A stretch of 64,000 bases of DNA from Devosia sp. XK-2. GTDB lineage: Bacteria; Pseudomonadota; Alphaproteobacteria; Rhizobiales; Devosiaceae. The notes under the pieces are model-generated. The model did not search any database. It was not told the DNA's origin and worked only from the letters and a program-made list of their open reading frames with translations. Each line of letters opens with the position of its first letter. Position 1 is the first letter of the stretch. The DNA lies in the NCBI RefSeq assembly GCF_037113415.1, contig NZ_CP146608.1, positions 578,501 to 642,500 on the forward strand. The letters run 5' to 3'. A program made the translations under genes and the position numbers. Positions 41,785-50,672 of the stretch are shown here, piece by piece.

Positions 41785-42735
41785 TCAGTAGAAATTATAG
41801 GATTCGGACAAGGCATCGGTCACCCGGTTGTTGCGGGCAATGAATTCGTTGAGGAATTCATGCAAACCATCGGTGAAAATGGCCTCCATGCTGGTGCCTT
41901 CCACCATGGCGAGCAGGCTGTCTGCCGCCTCCTGGCATTTCTCCTTGCGGCCATAGAGCTTACCCAGATTGTCCAAATTCTGCTGCACAAAGCTGGCGCA
42001 ATAGACCAGGCTCCGCGGCATTTCGGGTCGGAGGATCAGGAAATCAGCAATGTTCTGCGCCTTGTACCGGTCGTGATAGACATGCCGATAGGCCCGATGC
42101 GCTGACGCGGCCCTGAGGATCAGCGTCCATTGCTGGATATCGAGATCGCCGCCCACCTGCGTCGCGCGCGGCAGCAGCACGTAATATTTCATGTCGAGGA
42201 TACGCGCGGTATTATCTGCCCGCTCAACGAAATTGCCCACCTGCAGGAAGTTGAAGCCATCGTCACGCAGGATCGTGCCTAACAGGGCGCCCCGGAATTC
42301 GTGACTGCGCTGCTTCACCCATTGCAATAGGCCCAAGAGCTTGGCCCCGCGCACGTCGCGCGGCTTGATTTGGGCAAATTCCAGCCAGGCCCCGTTCATG
42401 CTTTCCCACATATCGCCGGTTATTGCGGTGCGTACCGAGCGCGCATTGGTGCGCGCCGCTTGCAGGCACGAAAAAACCGACGAGGGATTGTCCGGGTCGA
42501 ACATCATGTAATGGGCAACCGTATCGACATCGGCCACCTCATGCTTGGCATCGAAGCCCTCATCGACTTCGGCGGCCTGCATCATGGAGACAAGATGTTC
42601 GCTGGCCCCGCCTTCGCGGCGGCTGGTCAGGCTCATGCGATAGCCGACCTCGAGCAGGCGGGCCATATTTTCGGCTCGCTCCACATAGCGTGAAAGCCAG
42701 AACAGATTGGCAGCGGTGCGTCCGAGCATTCTCAC
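41785..42735 (-). CDS. alpha-E domain protein
   Basis: A 316-residue all-helical alpha-E protein, MLGRTAANLFWLSRYVERAENMARLLEVGYRMSL being its hallmark. Such proteins always neighbour circularly permuted ATP-grasp and transglutaminase genes and are thought to help in a peptide ligation pathway. It lies in that cluster. Confidence 0.93.
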   Translation of the reverse strand: MRMLGRTAANLFWLSRYVERAENMARLLEVGYRMSLTSRREGGASEHLVSMMQAAEVDEGFDAKHEVADVDTVAHYMMFDPDNPSSVFSCLQAARTNARSVRTAITGDMWESMNGAWLEFAQIKPRDVRGAKLLGLLQWVKQRSHEFRGALLGTILRDDGFNFLQVGNFVERADNTARILDMKYYVLLPRATQVGGDLDIQQWTLILRAASAHRAYRHVYHDRYKAQNIADFLILRPEMPRSLVYCASFVQQNLDNLGKLYGRKEKCQEAADSLLAMVEGTSMEAIFTDGLHEFLNEFIARNNRVTDALSESYNFY

Positions 42736-42754
42736 TTCGGGCCCTCCTGAAGGG

Positions 42755-42779
42755 CAAAACGCTCCTGTGGAGCGTTTTG
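42755..42779. terminator. perfect hairpin upstream of alpha-E gene
   Basis: CAAAACGCTCC-TGT-GGAGCGTTTTG: 11 bp, triloop, 20 bp upstream of the alpha-E start and between it and the ATP-grasp stop. It may be an attenuator or RNA-processing site within the cluster rather than a full terminator, as no T-run follows. Confidence 0.55.
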
Positions 42780-42883
42780 AGGCGAGAAGGCCATGAGAGC
42801 TATGCTCGAATGGCCCAGACGTACGGCATACGCCGAGTGGGTGTCAAAGACGAGTGTATAGAGACCGGACAAAAGCATGAGCA

Positions 42884-44308
42884 TCAATCTTCCAGCACCC
42901 ATGTGTCCTTCGTCCCACCCCCCTGACTAGAGTTCACCACCAGCGAACCCTTCTTGAGCGCCACGCGGGTCAGTCCGCCCGGCGTGATCCGCACCTCGTC
43001 GCCCACAAGCACATAGGGTCTGAGGTCGACATGCCGCGGCGCCACATCGCCGGAAATATGGGTAGGGCAGGTGGAGAGGTTCAGCGTTGGCTGCACGATG
43101 TAATTGTCCGGCCGCGCTTCGATCTTCTTTTTGAACTCGGCATGCATGGCCTTGGTCGCCGTCGGCCCCACCATCATGCCGTAGCCACCCGAACCGTGCA
43201 CCTCCTTGACCACCAGATCATGGATATTCTCCAGTACCCAGGCGCGTTGGTCCTCGTTGGTGCAATTATAGGTCGGCACGTTTTGTAGCAGCGCCTTCTC
43301 GCCGAGATAAAATTCAACGATATCGGGCACGTAGGTATAGACCGCCTTGTCGTCGGCTATCCCGGTCCCCGGCGCGTTGACCAGCGTCACATTGCCCGCT
43401 CTATAGGCGTCGAACAGGCCCGGCACACCCAGCATTGAATCGGGGCGGAAGGTCAGTGGGTCGAGATAATCGTCATCGATGCGCCGATAGATCACGTCCA
43501 CCTGTTCGGGGCCGGTGGTGGTGCGCATATAGACCTTGCCGCCATCGACAAAAAGATCGGGCCCCTCGCACAGTTGGGCGCCCATCTGGTCGGCCAGGAA
43601 CGAATGCTCGAAATAGGCCGAATTGTAGATGCCCGGCGTCAGCACGGCGATATTGGGGCTGCTGCCCTTGAAGCCCTCCGGCGCCACGCTCTCCAGTGTT
43701 CGGCGCAGATTTTCGGGATAGGTCTCTACCGGCGCCACCTTGGAGCGGTGGAACAGGTCGGGCGCCAGAAGCATCATCGCTTCGCGGTCTTCCAGCATAT
43801 AGCTGACGCCCGAGGGGGTGCGCAGATTGTCTTCGAGCACATAGAATTCGTCCGGGCCCACCCGCACGATATCGACCCCGATAATATGGGCATAAACGCC
43901 CTTGGCCGGCTCCAGCCCCATCATTTGCGGGCAGAAGGCCTCATTGTTCAAAATGAGCTTTTCCGGCACCCGCCCGGCCTTGAGGATCTCCTGGCGGTGA
44001 TAGATGTCGTAGAGAAAGGCATTGAGCGCCTTGACCCTTTGTTCGATCCCCTTGCTCAGCCTGCGCCATTCATTGGCGGCAATGATGCGGGGGATGACAT
44101 CGAAGGGAATGACCTTCTCCGTGCCCTCTTCGGACCCATAGACCGCAAAGGTAATACCCAGCTTCCGGAAGATCGCCTCGGCGTCGGTCTGCATCAGCGC
44201 CAGGGCCTTGTCGGGCTGCTCGTCTAGCCACTCCGAAAGCGCACGGTAGGGTTCGCGGACCGATCCGTCCGGATTGTACATTTCGTCAAATGGCGTTTTC
44301 TCGCCCAT
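42884..44308 (-). CDS. circularly permuted type 2 ATP-grasp protein
   Basis: A 474-residue ATP-grasp enzyme in the permuted arrangement. It has FYVLEDNLRTPSGVSYMLEDR, VLTPGIYNSAYFEHSFLADQMG, VHGSGGYGMMVGP (the ATP-binding glycine motif) and a C-terminal GGLTRVALKKGSLVVNSSQGGGTKDTWVL. Members are predicted to join amino groups to carboxylates. It is the first gene of the three-gene cluster with alpha-E and transglutaminase, the standard unit. Confidence 0.95.
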   Translation of the reverse strand: MGEKTPFDEMYNPDGSVREPYRALSEWLDEQPDKALALMQTDAEAIFRKLGITFAVYGSEEGTEKVIPFDVIPRIIAANEWRRLSKGIEQRVKALNAFLYDIYHRQEILKAGRVPEKLILNNEAFCPQMMGLEPAKGVYAHIIGVDIVRVGPDEFYVLEDNLRTPSGVSYMLEDREAMMLLAPDLFHRSKVAPVETYPENLRRTLESVAPEGFKGSSPNIAVLTPGIYNSAYFEHSFLADQMGAQLCEGPDLFVDGGKVYMRTTTGPEQVDVIYRRIDDDYLDPLTFRPDSMLGVPGLFDAYRAGNVTLVNAPGTGIADDKAVYTYVPDIVEFYLGEKALLQNVPTYNCTNEDQRAWVLENIHDLVVKEVHGSGGYGMMVGPTATKAMHAEFKKKIEARPDNYIVQPTLNLSTCPTHISGDVAPRHVDLRPYVLVGDEVRITPGGLTRVALKKGSLVVNSSQGGGTKDTWVLED

Positions 44309-44473
44309 TCTGCTCCGCTTCTGAAGTGCGGCTTTCCCATTCGCCTGCCCATTGCTACACGTTTGAAACCTGCCGTCCAGACACTCAAGTGCCGGCCACG
44401 CCGCTTTTTCGTGCAGGTCCAGCTTGCGCAGCAGGGGTGGAAAGTGCTCTCATTCGCGCGGCTGCACGAACCC

Positions 44474-46306
44474 TCAATGTGCCTTTTCCGCCCAGACCAG
44501 CCGCCGATACAAGGTCGAGCGATCGATCCCGAGCGCGCGCGCCGCGGCTGATAGATTGCCCCGGTGCAGCTCAACGGCGCGCCGCATCGCCGCCTCGGTC
44601 AAGGCGCCCAGATCGCCCTCGGGAACAGATGCCGCCGCCCCGCGTGTCGGGGCGTGAATGTGATTGGGCAGATCGGACAGGGTCACGGTCCGTCCGGGGC
44701 CCGCCAATGCCGCCGTGGTCTTGAGGCAGTTGACCAGTTCGCGGAAATTGCCCGGCCAGTCATGGCTCTCGAGCCGGTCCAGAACGGTTTTGGGCAATGG
44801 ACCATTGTCCGCATTGGTGCCGGTCCACAATGCCTCGATCAGCGCCCGCCGGTTCGCCAGTTCGGAGATTGAAGGCAGCCGGACAGTGAACTGGGCGATG
44901 CGGAAATAAAGATCGGATCGAAACTGCCCGGTCTCCACCATGGCGCGCAGATCACGGTTGGTTGCGCAAATCGCCACGAAGTCGGCTTTACGCGCTTGCC
45001 CGCTGCCGAGCGGAGCCACTTCCTTGTCCTGTAAAACCCGCAGCAGCCGCGACTGCAGCGCCAGTGGCATGTCGCCGATTTCGTCGAGAAACAATATCCC
45101 GCCCTCGGCCTGTTGCACCAATCCCTTCGCGCCGCCTTTGCGGGCTCCGGTAAAGGCGCCGGCCTCATAGCCGAACAATTCGGACTCGATCAGGCTTTCG
45201 GGGAGCGCCGCGCAATTGACCGCCACGAATGGTTTGCCGTCTCGGCTGGATCGCTTGGCCAGATGGCGTGCGAACACTTCCTTGCCCGTGCCGGTCGCTC
45301 CGGTGATCAGGACAGGGATATCGGCTTCGATCAGCCGCAGCGCCTTGTCGAGCGCGATTGTCGCCTCTTCAGTCAAATATGGCGCGGCGTCCCGCACCAC
45401 GGCGCCCGTTGCATAAAGCTTGTGTCCAGCCTTTTCATCGGGCCTCTGAATGCTCGCGGCAAAGCTGTCGCCCGATACGCCGCGCAACTTTTCTTCCAGG
45501 ACATCGAACAGGTCGCCACGACGGGTCTTGCGGAACGATAGGCGCTCGAGCCGCAACAGGTTCAGGGCTCGCCGATTGCCCGCTACAAGCTGCTCGCCAT
45601 CGAACACCAGCACACCCTCGCGGGGTGTCCCCAGCATATCGGCGGCCTTGTGAAAGCGCACAATGGTCTTGCCCTCAAAGCCCTTGGCGAAGAAGCGGTG
45701 TTCAATCTGTTCCACCGCCAGCCGCACCAGCCCCAAGGCATGAGTATGTTCGGTTGACGCGTGACCGGACATGTCCAGCACCCCGGCCAGCTTGCCGAAC
45801 GGATCGAAAATGGGCGACGCCGCGCAATGGAGAATTTCATGCGGCTCGTAAAAGTGTTCGGCGCCATGCACCGCTATGGCCCGCCGTTCCGCCAGTGCCG
45901 TACCGATAGCATTGGTGCCGGTGGATTGCTCGGTCCAGGCGACGCCCGGTTGCAAAGCGACGCGTGCCGCCTCACCGGCAAATTCCGAATTGCCGACCAC
46001 GTCGAGCAATGTCCCGCTCGCGTCGGTCAGGATGACCACGCTGGACGTATGCTTGGCTTCGGCACGCAAGGTCGACAGTTCGGGGCGGCTCATGAGCCGC
46101 AGCGCTTCGTTCTGTTGCTGCAATTGGCGCAGTTCGGCGGCAGTCATGGGCTCGGCGCTGAACCGGTCGCCAACGTCCAGGCCCTGTTCGGCGCAGCGCT
46201 GCCACGATCTGAGGATCGGCGCTGGCACTAGGCCTTCAGGCAGCGTCTGCCCGGAGAAGAATTTTTCTCGCGCCCGCGCAAGTGATAGATCAGACGATAT
46301 ATCCAT
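44474..46306 (-). CDS. sigma54-dependent activator, AcoR type
   Basis: A 610-residue enhancer-binding protein. An N-terminal domain typical of AcoR (SWQRCAEQGLDVGDR) and GAF (ILTDASGTLLDVVG) leads to a sigma54-interaction AAA+ domain: GATGTGKEVFARHL, GAFTGA in GYEAGAFTGARK, GGILFLDEIGDMPLALQSRLLRVLQ. A Fis-type HTH ends it (NLSAAARALGIDRSTLYRRL). ATG 46306 is chosen; the frame continues to 46390 across the operator. It is divergent from the aldehyde dehydrogenase, which it probably activates. Confidence 0.94.
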   Translation of the reverse strand: MDISSDLSLARAREKFFSGQTLPEGLVPAPILRSWQRCAEQGLDVGDRFSAEPMTAAELRQLQQQNEALRLMSRPELSTLRAEAKHTSSVVILTDASGTLLDVVGNSEFAGEAARVALQPGVAWTEQSTGTNAIGTALAERRAIAVHGAEHFYEPHEILHCAASPIFDPFGKLAGVLDMSGHASTEHTHALGLVRLAVEQIEHRFFAKGFEGKTIVRFHKAADMLGTPREGVLVFDGEQLVAGNRRALNLLRLERLSFRKTRRGDLFDVLEEKLRGVSGDSFAASIQRPDEKAGHKLYATGAVVRDAAPYLTEEATIALDKALRLIEADIPVLITGATGTGKEVFARHLAKRSSRDGKPFVAVNCAALPESLIESELFGYEAGAFTGARKGGAKGLVQQAEGGILFLDEIGDMPLALQSRLLRVLQDKEVAPLGSGQARKADFVAICATNRDLRAMVETGQFRSDLYFRIAQFTVRLPSISELANRRALIEALWTGTNADNGPLPKTVLDRLESHDWPGNFRELVNCLKTTAALAGPGRTVTLSDLPNHIHAPTRGAAASVPEGDLGALTEAAMRRAVELHRGNLSAAARALGIDRSTLYRRLVWAEKAH

Positions 46307-46335
46307 TCCAATCCTCCACCTCAGATGTGGCAGTT

Positions 46336-46386
46336 TGCAACAAGTGTTGCATCTCCCATCGTCTCTGATTGTTGCAAAGTGTTGCA
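46336..46386. promoter_or_regulatory. candidate upstream activator sites
   Basis: TGCAACAAGTGTTGCA (46336-46351) is a 6-bp inverted repeat with 4-bp spacer; TGCAAAGTGTTGCA (46373-46386) is a second, related one. They are 36 bp apart and about 75-125 bp before the sigma54 site, the usual placing for enhancers bound by an AcoR-like protein. Confidence 0.7.
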
Positions 46387-46459
46387 CCACGGATCGGGGT
46401 CGTAAAGCAAAACCCGCGTCACCAAGACTTGCGCTTTAAAATCAAGCCCTTGGCTGAAC

Positions 46460-46475
46460 TGGCACGCCCATTGCT
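46460..46475 (+). promoter_or_regulatory. sigma54 promoter of aldehyde dehydrogenase
   Basis: TGGCACG-CCCA-TTGCT matches the sigma54 -24/-12 consensus exactly (TGGCACG-N4-TTGCW). Its GG (46461-46462) and GC (46473-46474) are 12 bp apart. Transcription should start near 46486, about 26 bp before the coding start. Confidence 0.85.
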
Positions 46476-46511
46476 GATGAGGCTTCCATTCAAGAACCAA
46501 GGGAGGAAGCC

Positions 46512-48032
46512 TTGAACAAACCCGAATTTATTGGCCAGCGCACTAAGTCACCCTACAAGGCCAAATACGGCAACTATATCGGCGGACAATGGGTGGACGC
46601 CGCCGATGGCGAAACCTTTGACAACACTTCTCCCGTCACCGGTCAGGTGATTTGTGAAGTCGCCCGCGGCAAGGCCGCCGATATTGAGCGTGCACTCGAC
46701 GCGGCCCACAAGGCCGCTCCGGCCTGGGGTCGCACGTCACCGGCAGAGCGCGCATTGATGCTCAATCGCATAGCCGATCGCATGGAGGAAAACCTCGATC
46801 TCATCGCTCTCGCCGAAACCTGGGACAATGGCAAGCCGATCCGAGAAACCAAGGCCGCCGACATTCCCCTGGCCATCGACCATTTCCGCTATTTCGCCGG
46901 CGCCATTCGCGCCCAGGAAGGCAGCATCTCCGAGCTCGATCACGACACCGTCGCCTATCACTTCCACGAGCCCTTGGGCGTGGTCGGTCAAATCATTCCT
47001 TGGAACTTCCCCATCCTTATGGCGGTTTGGAAACTCGCCCCGGCTCTGGCCGCAGGCAATGCCGTCGTACTCAAGCCCGCCGAGCAGACCCCGGCCTCCA
47101 TCCTCTTGCTCATGGAGTTGATTGAGGACCTGATCCCGCCCGGCGTCGTCAACATCGTCAATGGCTTTGGCCTTGAAGCGGGCAAGCCGCTGGCCTCGTC
47201 CAATCGCATCGCCAAGATCGCCTTTACCGGCGAGACCACGACAGGCCGGCTGATCATGCAATATGCCAGCCAGAACCTCATCCCGGTTACGCTCGAACTG
47301 GGCGGCAAGTCGCCCAACATCTTCTTCAAGGATGTGCTCGAGGAAGACGATGACTTCTTCGACAAGGCGCTTGAGGGCTTTACCATGTTCGCCCTCAACC
47401 AGGGCGAAGTCTGCACCTGCCCCAGCCGCGCCCTGATCCAGGAAAGCATCTATGACCGCTTCATGGAACGGGCGATCAAGCGCGTTGAGGCGATCAAGCA
47501 GGGTTCACCCTTGGACGATGCAACCATGATCGGCGCGCAGGCCTCATCCGAGCAATTGGAAAAGATCCTGTCCTATCTCGATATCGGCCGTCAGGAAGGC
47601 GCCAAGGTGCTGACGGGTGGCGAGCGCAATATGCTCGAAGGCGAATTGGCCGGTGGCTATTACGTCAAACCGACCGTCTTTGCCGGCAACAACAAGATGC
47701 GCATCTTCCAGGAAGAAATCTTCGGCCCGGTGGTCTCGGTCACCACCTTCAAGGATGAAGATGAAGCGCTCGCCATTGCCAATGACACGCTTTACGGCCT
47801 TGGCGCCGGCGTCTGGACCCGCAACGCCAACCGCGCCTACCGCTTCGGTCGCGGCATCCAGGCGGGACGTGTCTGGACCAATTGCTACCACGCCTATCCG
47901 GCTCACGCGGCCTTTGGTGGTTACAAGCAGTCCGGCATCGGTCGCGAAAACCACCGCATGATGCTCGATCATTACCAACAAACCAAGAATATGCTGGTCA
48001 GCTACAGCCCCAAAAAGCTCGGGTTCTTCTAA
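46512..48032 (+). CDS. aldehyde dehydrogenase (ExaC/AcoD type)
   Basis: A 506-residue NAD-dependent enzyme oxidising acetaldehyde or other short aldehydes. Key motifs: [22 protein letters not shown] (NAD pocket), FTGETTTG, catalytic Glu in LELGGKSPN and Cys in [11 protein letters not shown]. The start is TTG 46512 with GGGAGGAAG upstream. It follows an exact sigma54 promoter and is followed by DUF779, the standard pair. Confidence 0.95.
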   Translation: MNKPEFIGQRTKSPYKAKYGNYIGGQWVDAADGETFDNTSPVTGQVICEVARGKAADIERALDAAHKAAPAWGRTSPAERALMLNRIADRMEENLDLIALAETWDNGKPIRETKAADIPLAIDHFRYFAGAIRAQEGSISELDHDTVAYHFHEPLGVVGQIIPWNFPILMAVWKLAPALAAGNAVVLKPAEQTPASILLLMELIEDLIPPGVVNIVNGFGLEAGKPLASSNRIAKIAFTGETTTGRLIMQYASQNLIPVTLELGGKSPNIFFKDVLEEDDDFFDKALEGFTMFALNQGEVCTCPSRALIQESIYDRFMERAIKRVEAIKQGSPLDDATMIGAQASSEQLEKILSYLDIGRQEGAKVLTGGERNMLEGELAGGYYVKPTVFAGNNKMRIFQEEIFGPVVSVTTFKDEDEALAIANDTLYGLGAGVWTRNANRAYRFGRGIQAGRVWTNCYHAYPAHAAFGGYKQSGIGRENHRMMLDHYQQTKNMLVSYSPKKLGFF

Positions 48033-48054
48033 GCCGCGCTCCTCCCGTAGCGCA

Positions 48055-48082
48055 GCGCCCGGGGCCGACCTCCCCCGGGCGC
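48055..48082. terminator. GC-rich hairpin after aldehyde dehydrogenase
   Basis: GCGCCCGGGG and CCCCGGGCGC, a perfect 10-bp stem with an 8-base loop. It lies in the gap between the aldehyde dehydrogenase and DUF779 genes. No T-run, so partial read-through into DUF779 is likely. Confidence 0.5.
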
Positions 48083-48178
48083 ACATCTCCATTCCGGCCT
48101 GTCGCCCGAGACACCAACCCCGTCTCTCCCCCATTGGCGTTGCAGGCCGGAATGGCCCTTCTTCCCAGGGAGTCTGTC

Positions 48179-48562
48179 ATGACCAATCCCGTGCCACGTG
48201 TCATCGCCACCGATGCTGCTCTCGCCCTCATCAGCCAGATCACCGCGCGCCATGGCGATATCCTATTTCACCAGTCAGGCGGCTGTTGCGATGGCTCTTC
48301 GCCCATGTGCTATCCCAAAGACGATTTCATCATCGGCGACCGCGATGTGAAAATGGGCGAGATCGGCGGTTTTCCTTTCTACATGTCGCCCAGCCAGTTC
48401 GACTACTGGCAGCACACCCAGCTCATCATCGATGCTATTCCCGGTCGCGGCGGCATGTTCAGTCTGGATAACGGCACGGAACAGCGGTTTCTGACCCGGT
48501 CGCGCGTTTTCACCGATCAGGAGCATGCAAACCGGGCACCAACCAGCGTTGGAGTGGGGTAG
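48179..48562 (+). CDS. DUF779 protein
   Basis: A 127-residue protein, MTNPVPRVIATDAALALISQ. The conserved core is HQSGGCCDGSSPMCYP, with three cysteines that could hold a metal, and FYMSPSQFDYW. It nearly always neighbours aldehyde dehydrogenases of this type; function unknown, possibly metal or aldehyde sensing. Confidence 0.93.
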   Translation: MTNPVPRVIATDAALALISQITARHGDILFHQSGGCCDGSSPMCYPKDDFIIGDRDVKMGEIGGFPFYMSPSQFDYWQHTQLIIDAIPGRGGMFSLDNGTEQRFLTRSRVFTDQEHANRAPTSVGVG

Positions 48563-48723
48563 AAAACTGGTCATCCCAAATACACGGCGCCGCCCTCGGA
48601 TCCAGTCCGAGGGCGGCCCGGTGTTCGATGAGGGCGAGGCCTTCCGAACCCATTTCCCACCTCCCGCCCTTGGCCTGGTCGCACCCCGTCGTTAGTCTCC
48701 CCGTCAAAGGGAGTCGCGCCGCT

Positions 48724-49653
48724 ATGACCATCGAAATTCTCCAAACCCAGCCTCTGCTGGCCTCCTGTGAAGAGGCCCTGTCGGCGCGTTACGTCGTCCA
48801 CAAACTCCACGATATGTCCGACAAAGCTGGCTGGCTGGCCGAGAATGGCGCGCGCATCCGCGCCCATGCCGGCTCGGGCGTGCGGGCCGATTTGATGGAT
48901 GCGCTGCCCAATCTGGAAATCATCGCCAGTTTCGGCGTCGGTTACGACAATATCGACATTGCCGCCGCCAAGGCCCGCAATATCCGTGTCACCAACACGC
49001 CCGACGTCCTCAATGATGCGGTCGCCGAATTGACCATCGGCTTGATGATCTCCCTCGCCCGGCGCATTCCGCAATCGGACCAGTTCGTCCGCCAGGGCAA
49101 ATGGCCCAATGCCAATTTTGGCCTCTTCTCCGAATTGACCGGCAAGACGGTGGGCATTCTCGGGCTTGGCCGCATCGGCAAGGAAATTGCCACCCGTGCC
49201 CAGGCCATGAAAATGCGCGTGGTCTATTATGGCCGGCATCACCAGAAGGCCATGCCCCATATTTACTATGACAATCTCGAGGATATGGCTCGCGACAGTG
49301 ACTGGCTGGTGGTCATCGCGCCCGGCGGCAAGGGCACCGAGGGGATTGTGTCGCGAAAAGTGCTGGAGGCCCTGGGCCCCAAAGGCTGCGTGGTCAATGT
49401 GGCGCGCGGCACGCTCATTGATGAAAAAGCCATGGTGGAGCTGCTGCAAAATGGCGGCCTGGGCGGCGCGGCGCTCGATGTCTTTGAAAACGAGCCGCAG
49501 GTCCCCGCCGCATTGTTCGATCTCGACAATGTCGTGCTTTCGCCCCACCAGGGCAGCGCCACTCACCAGACGCGCGACGCCATGGGCGCATTGCTGGTCG
49601 CCAATCTCGAACGGCATTTCGCCGGCGAGCCGCTGATTTCAGCGGTGGTTTAG
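48724..49653 (+). CDS. 2-hydroxyacid dehydrogenase (glyoxylate/hydroxypyruvate reductase-like)
   Basis: A 309-residue D-isomer-specific enzyme. NAD-binding GILGLGRIGKEIA, then catalytic Arg in NVARGTLIDE, Glu in FENEPQVP and His in SPHQGSATHQT. ATG 48724 is chosen over 48628 for family length. Likely reduces glyoxylate or hydroxypyruvate; the exact substrate is unresolved. Confidence 0.92.
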   Translation: MTIEILQTQPLLASCEEALSARYVVHKLHDMSDKAGWLAENGARIRAHAGSGVRADLMDALPNLEIIASFGVGYDNIDIAAAKARNIRVTNTPDVLNDAVAELTIGLMISLARRIPQSDQFVRQGKWPNANFGLFSELTGKTVGILGLGRIGKEIATRAQAMKMRVVYYGRHHQKAMPHIYYDNLEDMARDSDWLVVIAPGGKGTEGIVSRKVLEALGPKGCVVNVARGTLIDEKAMVELLQNGGLGGAALDVFENEPQVPAALFDLDNVVLSPHQGSATHQTRDAMGALLVANLERHFAGEPLISAVV

Positions 49654-49656
49654 CCT

Positions 49657-49690
49657 TCTATTCTTCCCCCCATCGGGGCAGAAGAATAGA
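49657..49690. terminator. hairpin between convergent 2-hydroxyacid dehydrogenase and cupin genes
   Basis: TCTATTCTTC and GAAGAATAGA form a perfect 10-bp stem with an inner CCCC-ATC-GGGG, only 4 bp after the plus-strand stop. Confidence 0.65.
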
Positions 49691-49707
49691 CAGCGTTCGC
49701 CTTGCAC

Positions 49708-50046
49708 TCACTCCAGGTCCACCTGGCTGATCGTGCCCGCCGCGTGGATGCAGACAATATCGAGCCGGTCCGGCCCCAGATTGGTGAACTTATGGGGGGT
49801 ATTGGCCGGTGCAATGGCTATGTCGCCCGGCCCGACCTCGAAGCGTTCCTCGCCGATAATGACTTCGGCCCGGCCGCGCCGCACCACCCAGGTTTCCGGG
49901 TAGGGATGGACATGCAGCACCGGACCTTGTCCGGGCTCATTGTCCACCGCGAAAAAGGAAATCGGCGTGTCATAGGCCGCTCCTTCGAATTTGATAGTCC
50001 GGCTTTTCGACTTCGGCCGGTCGGCAGCGCGCAGGATATGGGTCAT
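49708..50046 (-). CDS. cupin-domain protein
   Basis: A 112-residue single-domain cupin with metal motif HVHPYPETWVVRRG and the second motif DIAIAPANTPHKF. ATG 50046 is preferred over 50067. Enzyme or regulator role unknown. It lies just downstream of a GNAT gene in the same direction. Confidence 0.88.
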   Translation of the reverse strand: MTHILRAADRPKSKSRTIKFEGAAYDTPISFFAVDNEPGQGPVLHVHPYPETWVVRRGRAEVIIGEERFEVGPGDIAIAPANTPHKFTNLGPDRLDIVCIHAAGTISQVDLE

Positions 50047-50094
50047 GAAATGTCTCCTTTGCGACATGACGGGCGGCCAGGGCCGCTTTCGACA

Positions 50095-50559
50095 TCATGC
50101 TGTCTCGACCATGTAGATGCCATGTGGCTCACCATCGAGTGTAATGGTTTCAATCAATTGCCAATCCTCGGCCTCGAACAGATGCCTGGCATGAGCGCTC
50201 AAGGCGAAAAGCCGGCCAAAACCGAGCTTGCGGGCCTCCACTATCGCGCGGTTGAGCAGGCTTCTAGCCACGCCGCGGCGGCGGCACGCCGGGTCGACCA
50301 GCAGCCCGCCAATCCATGGCCTGCGGTCGGTGACCAGTTCGCCACTCGTCTCGGTCAGCGCACAGGTGCCCGCCAGCCCTCCGTCGAGATGGGCGACAAT
50401 CCCGAGCGGCAGCCGGTCGCGCACCGATCTTTGTTCCAGGTCGTGCCGCGCCGAAGCCTGCCCCGTCCCGTACCAGTCCGCCCATTCCCGTTCCATCAGC
50501 CGGGTCAGGGGCGCAATCAGGTCCGCGCGATCGGCCAGTAAATCTGTTGAAATCGTCAT
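50095..50559 (-). CDS. GNAT-family N-acetyltransferase
   Basis: A 154-residue acetyltransferase. The acetyl-CoA motif is GGLLVDPACRRRGVARSLLNRAI (R/QxxGxG/A pattern), followed by a helix and LIETITLDGEPHGIY. The substrate is unknown. Confidence 0.85.
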   Translation of the reverse strand: MTISTDLLADRADLIAPLTRLMEREWADWYGTGQASARHDLEQRSVRDRLPLGIVAHLDGGLAGTCALTETSGELVTDRRPWIGGLLVDPACRRRGVARSLLNRAIVEARKLGFGRLFALSAHARHLFEAEDWQLIETITLDGEPHGIYMVETA

Positions 50560-50672
50560 CCTCTCGCCACGCGCAGATTAGAGCTGCATTCTCTCCGATT
50601 AACACCGCGCCCGGAACCCGGTAATTTCGGCCCATCTTTGATAGGGTCCCCTTGGGCCCAAGGAGCGGTTTG

